Shown: in pieces, positions 21,222-32,458 of the stretch
Layout: every line of letters starts with the position of its first letter
Numbering within the stretch: position 1 is the stretch's first letter
Assembly (NCBI RefSeq): GCF_963082655.1
Contig: NC_081556.1
Location: forward strand, 152,055,501-152,119,500
DNA length: 64,000 nucleotides
Direction: 5' to 3'
Source: Stomoxys calcitrans
Taxonomy: Eukaryota; Arthropoda; Insecta; Diptera; Muscidae
Notes under the pieces: model-generated
The model's database searches: none
Seen by the model: the letters and a program-made list of their open reading frames with translations, nothing else
Told to the model about the DNA's origin: nothing
Position numbers and translations under genes: made by a program

Positions 21222-24190
21222 CCGAAATATCCATTTCCGACCCTATAAAGTGCACATATACTTGATCAGCCTAAAATTTCTAAGACGATCTAGTCCCATG
21301 TCCGTCCATGTATCTGTTGAAATCACGCTACAGTCTATAACAAGTAAAAGCGTGCTAAGTTCGGCTGGGCCGAAACTTATATACCCTCCACCATGGATCC
21401 CATTTGTCGAGTTCTTTCCCGGTATCTCTTTTTAGATAAACAAAGGATAAAAGAAATGAATTGCTTTGCTAATCGAATTTTTGAGACCACAGTAGAATTA
21501 TATGTGTAAAATTTCAGACAAATCGAATAAGAATTGGGCCTTTTAGGGGCTCAAGAAGTAAAATAGGGAGATCGGTTTATAATGGAGCTGTATCGGGCTA
21601 AAGACCGATTAAGACCATATTTGACACGTATGTTGAAGGTCATGAGAGAAGCCGTTGTACAAAATTTTAACCAAATCGGATAATAATTAGGCCCTCTTGA
21701 GATTCATAAAGTCAAAATCCCAGATTGGTTTATATGGCAGCTTAATCAAGTTATAGACCTATTTTAGGCCAGATTTGTCACAGTTGTTGGAAGTCATAAC
21801 AAAACACCTCATGCAAAATTTCAGCCAAATCAGAGTGGAATTGCGCCCTCTAGCATGTAAAGAAGTCCAGATCCAAGATCGGTTTATATGACAGCTATAT
21901 CAGGTTATAGGCTGATTTGAACCATATTAGTCGCAGTTGTTGGAAGTCATAACGAAACACGTTTTATAAAATTTCAGCCAAATCAGATAAGAATTGCGCT
22001 CTCTAGAGGCTCAAGAAGTCAAGACCCAAGATCGGTTTATATGACAGCTATATCAGGTTGCTGGCTGATTTGGACCATAATTGGCTCAAATGTTGGAAAT
22101 CATAAGAAAACACCTCATGCAAAATTTCAGCCAAATTGGATAAGAATTGCGTACTCTAGTGGTTCAAAAAGTCAAGACCCCAGATCGGTTTATATGGCAG
22201 CTATATCAAAACATGGACCGATATGGCCCATTTACAATCCCAACCGACCTACACTAATAAGAATTATTTGTGCAAAATTTCAAACGGCTATCTTTACTCC
22301 TTCGAAAGTTAGCGTGCTCTCGACAGGCAGACAGACGGACGGACAGATGGACGGACATTTCTAGATTGACTTAAACTGTCATGACGATCAAGAATATATA
22401 TACTTTATGAGGTCTTGGATGAATATTTCGAGGAGTTACAAACAGAATGACGAAATTAGTACACCCCCATCACATGGTGGGGGCTATAAATATAGAGAAA
22501 TTGAGCTGAAACTTTGCACTTTGCATTTGTCCTTAAGCAGGTTAAGTTCGAAGATGGGCTATATCGGACTATATCTTGATATAGCCCCCATATAGAGCCT
22601 TATTTATTATTCGATTTCGCTAAAATTTGGGACAGTGAGTTGTGTTAGGCCCTTCGATAGCCTTCGTCAATTTGGCCCAGATCGGTCCTGATTTAGATAT
22701 AACTGCCATATAGACCGATCTCTCGATTTAAGGTTTTGGGCCCATAAAAGGCGCATTTATTGTCCGATGTCGCCACAATTTGGGACAGTGAGTTGTGTTA
22801 GGCCCATCGACATCTTTCTGCAATATGGTACAGATTTGGATATAACTGCCATTTAGACCGATCTTTTGATTTAAGGTTTTATATCCATAAAAGGCGGATT
22901 TATTGTCCAATTTCGTCGAAATTTGGGACAGTGAATTACGTTAGGTTCCTCGACATCTTTCTGCAATTTGGCCCAGATCAGTTCAGATGTGGATGTAGCT
23001 GCCATATAGACCGAGGTCTAGATATATTGTTTTGGGCCCATAAAAGTCCATTTATTGTCCGATTTCGCCAAAATTTGGGACCGTGAGTTGTGTTAAGCGT
23101 TTCAACATCTTTCTGTTGTTTGGCCCAGATCGGTTCAGATTTGGATATAGCTGCCATATAGACCGATCTCTCGATTTAAGGTTTTGGACCCATAAGAGGC
23201 GCAATTATTGTCCGATTTCGCCTATATTTGGGACAGTGAGTTTAGTTAGGCCCTTCGACATCCTTCTTGAATTTGGCCCGGATCGGTCCAGATTTGAATA
23301 TAGCTGCCATATATACCGGTCTCCCGATAAAGGGTCTGAAGACCATAAAAGCTTTATTTATTACCAAATTTCGCTGAAATTTGCAACAGTGGGTTATTTT
23401 ATGCCTCCCGATATCTGACCTAAATATGGTTCAGATCGGACCATTTTTAGATATAGCTGTCATATAGACCGTTCTCCCGTTAAAGGGTCTGAAATTCAAA
23501 AAAGCTTTATTTATTACCCGAATTCTCTGAAATTTAAAACAGCAGGTTATTTTAAGCCTCCCGACATCTGACGTAAATATGGTTCAGATCGGACTATATT
23601 TAGATATATTAGACCGATCTTCCGGTAAAGGGTCTGAAGACCATAAGAGCTTTATTTACTACCCGATTTCGCTGACATTTGCAACAGTGGGTTATTTTAA
23701 GCCACCCGACATATACAGCTGCCATATAGACCGATTTCCCGATAAAGGGTCTGAAGACCATAAAAGCTTTATTTATTACCCGCTGAAATTTCAAATAGCG
23801 GAAAGGTTAAGACCTCCCAACATCTGACCCAAATATGGTACAGATCGGACTATCGGACTGCCATATAGACCGATCTGCCGATTGAAGCCCATAAAAGCTC
23901 TATTTATTGCGCGAATTGGCTGAAATTTGAAACAGTGAGTTTTTCTGAGCCTCAAGATATCTGACCTTAATATGATTCAGATCGGTTTATAATTGGATAT
24001 ATCTGCCAAAAAGACCAATATTTTTTTCTACAAAATTGAATAGTGACATACATATTAGACCACTCCATGTCCGAATTTGGGTGTTTAAGTTATCCAATTT
24101 TCACCGGATTGTGACGAAATGGGGTTTACATATATAACAGAAGTGGTGGGTACCCAAAGTTCGGCCCGGCCGATGCTTTTTAACTTGTTT
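21222..24190 (-). mobile_element. Type B element, reverse, split by a nested type A element
   Basis: The distal module (CCGAAATATCCATTTCCGAC, TCTAAGACGATCTAG, GTTGAAATCACGCTACAGTC) occupies 21222-21338. It resumes at 22491 with AAATTGAGCTGAAACTTTGC, matching the unbroken order at 32600-32640. The second part holds about ten 153-bp monomers (GATCGGTTCAGATTTGGATA, TAGCTGCCATATAGACCGAT). It ends with the unique proximal segment and GTTCGGCCCGGCCGATGC, TTTTTAACTTGTT. A frame over 23083-23418 (+) reads the 51-residue type B repeat. The insert at 21339-22490 is the younger element. Confidence 0.82.
21339..22490 (+). mobile_element. Type A element, complete, forward, nested in a type B element
   Basis: It starts AACAAGTAAAAGCGTGCTAA, with TTCGGCTGGGCCGAA as a damaged palindrome and then TATATACCCTCCACCATGG. 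Type A monomers follow, with AATTGCGCCCTCTAGAGG-type segments and TCGGTTTATATGGCAGCTAT. The distal part has GGCAGACAGACGGACGGACA, GACGATCAAGAATATATATA and CACCCCCATCACATGGTGGG, ending GGGCTATA. Because the host element sequence continues on both sides, the true ends can be read here. The frame at 22041-22364 is open through two monomers. Confidence 0.88.
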
Positions 24191-24340
24191 CAAGACTGTT
24201 GCGTGATTTCAATAGACAGAAGTGCAGACGAACGGACATGGCTAGATCTAGGCTCTTAATACTATATAGAGACGCAAATGGATATTTCGATGTATGGCAA
24301 ACGAAATGATAAAATGAATATACCCCCATCCTTCGATATC
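24191..24340 (+). mobile_element. Type B distal-end fragment, forward
   Basis: GACTGTTGCGTGATTTCAAT, AGACGAACGGACATGGCTAG, GGATATTTCGATGTATGGCA and ATACCCCCATCCTTCG match the end of the copy at 45697-47314. It abuts the proximal end of the reversed element on its left, so this may be the remainder of an element into which that one inserted. Confidence 0.7.
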
Positions 24341-26337
24341 TTTACACTTCTTAAAGATTAGTGAAGAACCAACTTTTGAATATTTTAATTGCTTCTTCAA
24401 CGAGCTTTAAAATGTTTCTCTTAATCCTTGCCAAATTGTTTTATGAAACGGATTAGACTATTGTTTTGTTCCCCCACCCCCTCAAAAGCAAATCTTATGG
24501 CAATTTCGAACAATTAAATGTTCATTGACTAGCTGTGAAATGGATTACTGAAATAGATGCAAGCAAAAAAAATTAAAATAAGAATGAATTCCCAAACGAA
24601 GTGAATCCTTGTCGGTGTTGTCGTTGTGTGCGAGTCATCAAAACAAGAAATGAAGCATTCTTTAAACAGCTCAAAGACAATACTTCTCTTTGAGTTCTAA
24701 TTCAATTTGGCTACACTTATCTGATGCTTCAGCATCGAATCGAATGATTGTTTTATTTGCTGCATGCCACTGCAGTCGTTGAAGGATATGCAAATGCGGA
24801 GTATACAATTAGGATTTGTACGTTGTCGAAACCAAAGCTAGTAAAACTAAGGCTTAAGGATTCACACACACACACACACATAGAAACACACCCACACACA
24901 GCTACAACAAATGGCACAAATACATGAATGAATGAAGAATTTATCCATATCCAATGCGTGCATGCAAACATGCTAGTTTGTTCAAAGCCATTGAGATTAA
25001 AGAAAGTGTTCGAAGGAGAACTGTTTCTGGCACAGGTATTGTCAAGTGGATTTTGTCCATAATCTATGCCATTGTTTTTGTTGTTATTTCATATCCTTTG
25101 ATTTTAAATCCTTATCTCCTGCCAGAGTTTACAACAGTTAAAGAAACAAAGTGAAATGGAATATGGTTTTATGCAAAAATAGTTTGCCAAAGCAGCTAAA
25201 CTTTAGAAGGGAAGAAAACTCACAAGCACAAAGTCTAACAATTGAAATAAAATAATTCCCCTACCCCCAGGCAAGGACTAAGAAAGGGCTCATGCCAGAA
25301 TAGAATACAAAGGGACTTATCCCTATCCGAATTATAATCGCCAAAAAATGTGTCAAAGCCTTTTTCTAATCTTGGCGGCATCAGAGCACTGGCAGCCTTG
25401 ATTAAAATAAATTATGAATCCTCTTTTTTTGTCACTACATTTCGAAAATCCCTTTTGACCCATTTCCTCGTTGTTCAAATGAGGTGTGCAAAATCACAGT
25501 TCCATTCCCTTCATCCTGTAGCAGCCCGGCAGCTCTCATTTCGGCTTAACCGCTTTGGCTGCTTCCCAAAAAGGTGTTAATGAATGCAAATTGTATGGTT
25601 TTAAGTTGATTGTTTTCGAGTGAGGCGAGGTGTGCAAATGAGATTCTCCGAATTCAATTGACATCAAACCCAATGAGTTTTGCTCTACTTGATGGAATGA
25701 CAGCGTACCAAGAATGCTTGACTCGCTCGCGCTCTACTGTTTGAATTGCAATTGTGAAACGATTTAGTTAAGATTTGCATTTATCCTTACAGCGCTTTGC
25801 TCGCTCTGTCATTCACCGGCATGGAGGATCTTGCTTCAGTCTCATTTGCAAAGAACTGTTCCGCTCAGTTCTGTTCAGTTCGACAAGTCCTCATAAATAT
25901 GCGTATTTTTCCATTTCGAACATTTGTTCCCTTAAGATGACAACACCTACCACTATTGTGCCATGATGAACGAACGAACGAACGAATGTAAGTTCGTGGT
26001 TTTTGTAATTGAATTTTTCGCTTAATTTAAATTGTTTGCTTGCTTGCAATTTCCAGGGATTTGATTTGATTTTTCTATCGCCAATTTGAGCAGAACGGTG
26101 AAATTGAAAATGGAAAATGAGATAATATTAAAATTTATATTGAAGAGATAAGATTTTAACACTGCATCCAGAGCAGCATTATGTTGATCCACAAAGGGGT
26201 CAAGAAGGTTGTGCTAATGAAACAAAGAATGAGGGTATATTCATTTTATCATTCAAGCATTTCCCTTCCCACATAAACATTATTAGATGTTCTAGCAATG
26301 ACCATCAATAGCATGCAGAACTCTAAAATGTGAAATT
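24341..26337. other. Single-copy-looking stretch
   Basis: No repeat family except simple repeats: CA at 24863-24880 and CGAA at about 25968-25987. Several short frames (25350-25580, 25775-25966) are open but unrecognisable. GC content seems slightly higher around 25480-25900, without identifiable exons. Confidence 0.45.
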
Positions 26338-26886
26338 TATTATTGGCCACCGAAGGAGCAACATATTCCAAACTTGATTGATTTCTTTGTTACTAAAAAT
26401 CTACCTAAAAACTTTATTTACTTTGAAAATACAACTGCATTATCATCCTCCGATCATACTGCAGTGATAATGAGAGTCAGTGGAAAAAGAAACACCAAGC
26501 TTCCTCTCCAATAACCGTACTAACTGGTTCTTTTTCAAATATATACTGTCAGAGAAAATTGAACTAGAGGTTCCACTTAGAACCAAAGATCAAATTGATG
26601 ATGAGTTGACAAGCTTCATCAACGCAATACAAACGTCTGCATGGTAAAGTACTCCTACTACAAGTCATATGAACCCTACTAACACTTATCCGAAGGTAAT
26701 AAGAGACCTTTTATCGAAGAAAAGAAAAGCCAGAAAGAAATGGCAAAGAGAAAGAACAATCGAAAAAAAAAGAATATTGAAGTATGTCTAGATACTTGGG
26801 AAACCTAACAGCAACCAAAGAAACCAACTACAAACTATGGGAGGCCACGCGGCAATTAAATCAGGTTACCCCAAAAATCCCAACAT
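26338..26886 (+). pseudogene. Jockey-like non-LTR retrotransposon remnant: endonuclease C-terminus and linker
   Basis: Conceptual translation across frames gives PNLIDFFVTKNLPKNF, then ALSSSDHTAVIMRVSG. The latter is the SSDH-containing end of an apurinic-type endonuclease domain. After a frameshift come NRTNWFFFKYILSEKI and DDELTSFINAIQTSAW, followed by YPKVIRDLLSKKRKARKKWQ. This is the usual order between endonuclease and reverse transcriptase in Jockey/Juan-type elements. A stop (TAA after the tryptophan codon, near 26645) and frame changes make it dead. The element is cut at 26887 by a type A element. The clade name is a recollection of motif style. Confidence 0.72.
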
Positions 26887-26887
26887 T

Positions 26888-28256
26888 TAACAAGTTAGAG
26901 AGTGCTAAATTCGGCCGGCTCGAATCTTATATACCCTCCGCCATTGATGGCATTTGTCGAGTTCTATGCGCGGTATCCCTTTTTTGAGCAAACAAAGAAT
27001 ATTGAATAAGAACTGTTATGCTATCGGAGCTATATCAAGTTATAGTCCGATTCGGACCATTAATGAATGCTGAACATTGTAGAAGTCATTGTGAGATATT
27101 TCAGTTCATTCGGATAAGAATTGCGCCTTGTAGGGGCTCAAGAAGCAAAATCGGGAGATAGGTTTATACGGGAGCCGTATCAAGCTATTGATCGATTCAG
27201 ACCGTATTAGACACGTATGTTGAAGGTCATAAGAGCAGCCGTTGTACAAAATTTCAACCAAATCGGATGAGAATTGCGCCCTCTAGAGGCTCAAGAAGTC
27301 AAGATCCCAGATCGGTTTATATGGCAGCTATATCAGGTTCTAAACCGATTTACGCCATATATAGCACAGTTATTGAAAGTCATAACAAAACATCTCATGC
27401 AAAATTTCAGCCAAAGCGGATGAGAATTGCGCGCTCTATTGGGTCAAGAAGTTAATACTCAAGATCGAATTATATGGCAGCTATATCAAAACATGGACCG
27501 ATTTGAACCATATTAAGCGCAGTAGTTGGAGGTGACACCAAAACACCACGTGCAAAATTTCAGCCAAATCGGATAAAAATTGCGCCCTCTAGTAGCTCAA
27601 GAGTCATAATCCCAGATGGGTTTATATGACATTAGCATCAGGTTGTGAACTGATTTGAATCATACTTAGCACAGTTGCGCCCTCTAGGGGCTCAAGAATC
27701 ATAATCCCAGATAAATAAACCATACTTAGCACAGTTGTTGGAAGTCATAACAAAACACTTCATGCTAAATTTCAGCCAAATCGAATGAGAATTGCGCCCT
27801 CTAATAGCTCAAGAAGTCAAAATCGCAGATCCATTTATATGGCAGCTATATCAGGTTATAAACTGATTTGAACCATACTTAGCACAGTTATTGAAAGTGA
27901 TATTAAAACACCTCGTGCAAATTTTCAGCCAAATCAGATAAGTATTGCGCCCTCTAGATGGTCAAGAAGTCATGACTCCAGATCGGTTTATATGGCAGCT
28001 ATATCAAAACATGGACCGCTTTGGGCCATTTACAATCCCAACCGACCTACATTAATAAGATATATTTGTGCAAAAGTGTAGCTTTACACCTTCAAAAGTT
28101 AGCGTGCTGTAGACAGACGTACGGACGGACAGACGGACGGATGGACAGACGGACAGACGGACGGATGGACAGACGGACGGACATGTCTAGATCGACTTAA
28201 AATGTCATGACGATCAAGAATATATATACTTTATGGGGTCAAAGACGCATTCCGTT
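26888..28256 (+). mobile_element. Type A element, forward, distal hairpin missing
   Basis: It starts AACAAGTTAGAGAGTGCTAA with a degraded palindrome (ATTCGGCCGGCTCGAATC) and TATATACCCTCCGCC. About eight monomers follow, one with an internal duplication near 27660-27730. The distal microsatellite of GACGGACGGACAGACGG units spans about 28112-28182. The copy stops after TATATATACTTTATGGGGTC and lacks the closing GGGTATA hairpin. The frame at 27267-27455 reads the 51-residue type A repeat. Confidence 0.82.
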
Positions 28257-28312
28257 TCCCCCTGTTCCTTAATGGAATGTTTATGGACAAATTTGCATAT
28301 CATAGTGTAACC
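28257..28312 (+). mobile_element. SINE 3'-tail fragment
   Basis: CCCCCTGTTCCTTAATGGAA followed by TGTTTATGGACAAATTTGCA is the tail of the tRNA-derived SINE. It joins directly to the truncated type A element. Confidence 0.65.
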
Positions 28313-29825
28313 TGTGTGTCACATGAGTTTCAAAATCAATTTTTTGCAGCAAATTCCATATTGTCTTCATGCTCTTCAAAGGACTTACTATCTGTCCAAC
28401 GATAATGTCAACTCCATTCAAATGCAGCCAGCCAAGCTTAAAATCTAGTTGCAAAATTGTTGCAGTATTTAAAAATAAAATAAATTGCTCATTGTCCTGG
28501 ACAGGATCATGTGAATTTGCTTTAAACTAAATACACTATCGTTTAACGAATACAATGATGTGTGCAAGTATTCTTTGTTAGTATACCAAACATGCATAAG
28601 GGTATATGTGAGTCATTGTGTGTGCGTATGTCCAACACAAATTCAAAAATAACACACATTCAAGTCTAGGCAGCATATAGGCACACGCACACACACACAC
28701 ACACACACACTTTCATCTGTAGATTACAAATAATGTTCTTAAAGATTGAAAGAACTTAATACCTTGCATTGTGTGTGCCTGTGTGCGTATGTTTGTTCAA
28801 CTTGCATCAATGCCTCATTCTCCAGTGTGAGTTAGTAAGTGAGTGTTATGTTTGCCTTCTATGCTGTGAATACACTGAATGCAGTGACTAAGAAGGATAT
28901 TGCATCCTGCTGCTCCCAAAGCTATTCATTCATATAAAATGCGTTTTGTGGTACGGTGCAGATAGCATAGCCTACTACAACTTAAGGGAAAAACTAAAAT
29001 GATACAGCATTCGGTCGTGCCATAATTGAAGGTATGGTCAAATTTTCACTGTAAGCATAGTTTAGAAGGTCCCAGATCTTAGAGATGTTTTGTTCGATCT
29101 AGGTAAATTTTTGTTTTCAAGAGACGAACAAACTGCACAGAAGGAACACGAATAGAGACAGACATGTCTAAAGGCAAACAGGAAGAATTTCATAGTCAAA
29201 CCGTAAACTGTATCACAGCCACAGGTGTGACAAAGGGCGCAGTTCATGTTTTAACCATAAATACCACATAAATGAGCTATGTTTACGAATTTTATGCTAT
29301 CACCTAAAATTCTCAACTGGATCCTTGAAAAGTATCACACGAATCTTGGATTTCGTATCGCCATTTTATTTCGTATTTTGCGTATGGGATCAAAAGGGGA
29401 AAAAATGGAGAGTGGTATGCGTTTCCAAACAATTCTTTTTTCACCTCAATGTATATCGATCGAGACTACATGTTTCGGAAATAAAATATACTTCGCAGCA
29501 GGGTACTGCCAAATTTATAAACCAATTTCGTATGGATATTAAAGGAATCAAATGACTAGATTAAATTTGGTAACCGAATTAGTGGCCAAATCTACAAGCA
29601 TTCGTCCATCCATCATACACTTCGATACAAAATGATGTGTTACCATATCGAATATCATAGCTAAACAAACTCACAAATCCTTCCAGGGCCAAATGTACTA
29701 TAAAGCAAAAAACTTTTCATTTGGTTCCCATATTCTCCCGATTAGCCTCCACTTTCTGGTTTTTTGCGTAATGAGTAGTCTAGACTCTTCGTCCCTCAAC
29801 CCGACCTCGAACACTTGATTTCAAA
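28313..29825. other. Single-copy-looking stretch with a CA microsatellite
   Basis: A CA run lies at about 28682-28710, followed by GT-rich segments to about 28850. Frames at 29279-29555 overlap each other and show no known domain. Confidence 0.45.
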
Positions 29826-31637
29826 ATAGAGATATTGAGCGGAAATTTTGCACAGATTCTTTTTTTGTCAATAAGCAGGATAAGTTCGAAGATGAGCTAT
29901 ATCGGACTATATCTTGATATAGCCTCCACATAGACCGATCCGCCGATTTAGGGTCTTAGGCCCCTAAAAGCCACATTTATTATCCGATTTTGCTAAAATT
30001 TGGGACAGTGAGTTGTCTAAGGCCACTCGACATTTGGTCCGATCGGTCCAGATTTGGATATAGCTGCCATATAGACCGATCTGCCGATTTAGGGTCTTAG
30101 ACCCATAAAAGCCACATTTATTATCCGATTTTGCTGAAATGTGGGACAGTGAGTTGTGTTAGGCCCTTTAACATCTTTCTTTAATTTTTCTTAGATTGGT
30201 CCAGATTTGGATATAGCTGCCATATAGACCGATCTCTCGATTTAAGGTTTTGGGGCCATAAAAGGCGCATTTATTATCCGATTTTGCTGAAATTTGGGAC
30301 AGTGAGTTGTGTTAGGCCCTTCAACATCTTTCTTTAATTTTTCTTAGATTGGTCCAGATTTGGATATAGCTGCCATATAGACCGATCTCTCGATTTAAGG
30401 TTTTGGGGCCATAAAAGGCGCATTTATTATCCGATTTTGCTGAAATTTGGGACAGTGAGTTGTGTTAGGCCCTTCAACATCTTTCTTTAATTTGGCCTAG
30501 ATTGGTCCAGATTTGGATATAGCTGCCATATAGATCGATCCGCCGATTTAAGGTTTTGGGGATATAAAAGGCGCATTTATTATCCGATTTTGCTGAAATT
30601 TGGGACAGAGAGTTGTGTTAGGCCCTTCGACATCCTTCATCACTATGGCTGAGATCGGTACAGATTTGGATATAACTGTCATATAAACCGATCCTCCGAT
30701 TTAGGGTATTATGCCCATAAAACCACATTTATTATTCGATTTTGCTGAAATTTGGGACAGAGAGTTGTGTAAAGCCCTTCGACATCTCCCAGCAATTTGG
30801 CCCAGATCGGTTCAGATTTAGATATAGCTGCCATATAGACCGATCTGCCGATTTAGGGTCTTATGCCCACAAAAGCCACATTTATTATCCGATTTTGCTA
30901 AAATTTAGGACAGTGAGTTGTCAGGCCGCTCGACACCTTTCTTCAATTTGGTTCGGATCGGTCCAGATCTGGATATAGCTGTCATATAGACCGGTCCTCC
31001 GAATTAGGGTATTATGACCATAAAATCCACATTTATTATTCGATTTTGCTAAAATTTAGGACAGTGAGTTGTCAAAGGCCGCTCGACACCCTTCTTCAAT
31101 TTGGTTCGGATCGGTCCAGATCTGGATATAGCTGTCATATAGACCGGTCCTCCGATTTAGGGTCTTATGCCCATAAAATCCACATTTACTATCCGATTTT
31201 GCTGAAATTTGGGACAGAGAGTTGTGTTAGGCCCTTCGACATCCTTCGTCAATATGGCTCAGATCGGTCCAGATTTGGATATAGCTGCCATATGAACCCA
31301 TCTCTCGAATTATGGTCTTGCGTCCTTAAAAAGCGCATTTATTATCAAATTTTGCTAAGATTTAGGACAGTTAGTTGCGTTAGGCCCTTCGACATCATTC
31401 TGCAATTTGGCCCAGATCGGTTCAGATTTGAATACAGCTGCCACATAGACCGATCCCTCGATTTAAGGGTTTTGGGCCCATAAAAGGCACATTTATAATC
31501 TGATTTCGCTTAAATTTGGCACAGTGACTTATGTTAGGAATTTTCGAAAGCCGGATTTTGGCCAAAGGTGGTTTACATATATACCCAAAGAGGTGGATAT
31601 CCAAAGTTCGGCCTGGCCGATCTCAACTCCTTTTTAC
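29826..31637 (-). mobile_element. Type B element, reverse, ten regularly spaced monomers
   Basis: The left part starts in the distal unique segment (AGATATTGAGCGGAAATTTT, GATGAGCTATATCGGACTAT). The GATTTGGATATAGC landmark occurs at 30051, 30204, 30357, 30510, 30663, 30815, 30966, 31119, 31272 and 31425. All steps are 153 bp except 152 and 151 once each. It ends with CAAAGGTGGTTTACATATAT, GTTCGGCCTGGCCGATC and CCTTTTTACTTG. The 145-codon frame at 31046-31483 is almost three successive 51-codon units. A SINE begins at the very end. Confidence 0.86.
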
Positions 31638-31950
31638 TTGTAGCGTAAAGGTTAGCATGTTCGCCTATGACACTGAACGCCTGGGTTCGAATCCTGGCAA
31701 GACCATCAGAAAAAAATTTTCAGCGGTGTTTTTCCCCTCCTAATGCTGGCAACATTTGTAATGTAATATGACATGAAAAACTTCTCTCCAAAGAGGTGTC
31801 GCACTGCGGCGCACCGTTCGGACTCGGCTATAAAAAGTAGGCCCCTTATCATTCAGCTTAAACTTGAACCGGACTGCACTCAATGATATGTAAGTAGTTT
31901 GCCCCCATACCTTACTGGAATGTTCATGAGCAAAATTTGCATATTTGAGT
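31638..31950 (+). mobile_element. tRNA-derived SINE, head slightly truncated
   Basis: It starts at TAGCGTAAAGGTTAGCATG (A-box region, with GTAAAG where others have GCAGAG). The B-box GGTTCGAATCC is at 31684-31694. The body and tail are complete to GAGCAAAATTTGCAT. The first ~7 bases of the head are missing and the preceding bases are the ACTTG end of the type B element. Confidence 0.87.
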
Positions 31951-32353
31951 TCTACTTGGAACTTTGACATTAGTCCCAATACCTGTCATATAGACCGACC
32001 TCCCGGTATGATTTAAACATTTTCCACCTGGTTTTAATTCCCATTCCTGTGGCTATCTGAGTAAGAATGAAAATGCCAAACTGCACATACAACGACCTAC
32101 GATAGTCGAATGTTGACGTTGATGAAGTGAAGTCTGTATTTAAGCATGCTCTAAGTCTGTGTACACTAGTTTTACATAACACATTAGCCTTCTTAAGATC
32201 TAAATGAAGCGATTGATTGATTCTCTTTCAAGTTTTCACATATGAATGACTTTTTGGTAGTCATAGACTCAGAAAAGATTTAATGTGGCATCGTAAATAT
32301 TAAAAATTCCTCTTAAAGAAATATTTGGCATTTGAGTCAAAACGATATAAGCC
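31951..32353. other. Short non-repetitive stretch
   Basis: Only a short type B-like patch (ACCTGTCATATAGACCGACC at about 31981-32000) is recognisable. The rest shows no feature. Confidence 0.4.
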
Positions 32354-32458
32354 TAACAAGTAAAAACGTGCTAAGGTCGACCAGGCCGAATTTTGGGAAC
32401 CCACCACCATGGATTCTGTTAAAAATTTATACAAAATAAATTTAGTTGAAGGGTATAA
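32354..32458 (+). mobile_element. Minimal type F element without monomers
   Basis: AACAAGTAAAAACGTGCTAA is followed by a weak palindrome (GGTCGACCAGGCCGAATTTT), AACCCACCACCATGGATTCT, and after only ~50 bases TTGAAGGGTATAA. Both ends of the element plan are present with no tandem core between them. It could be a core deletion or two fused fragments. Confidence 0.5.

Noticed and set aside
29900..31480. CRISPR-like array because of regular spacing
   Set aside because: Units are 153 bp and homologous over their whole length, with no alternation of short identical repeats and unique spacers. The context is a eukaryotic genome.
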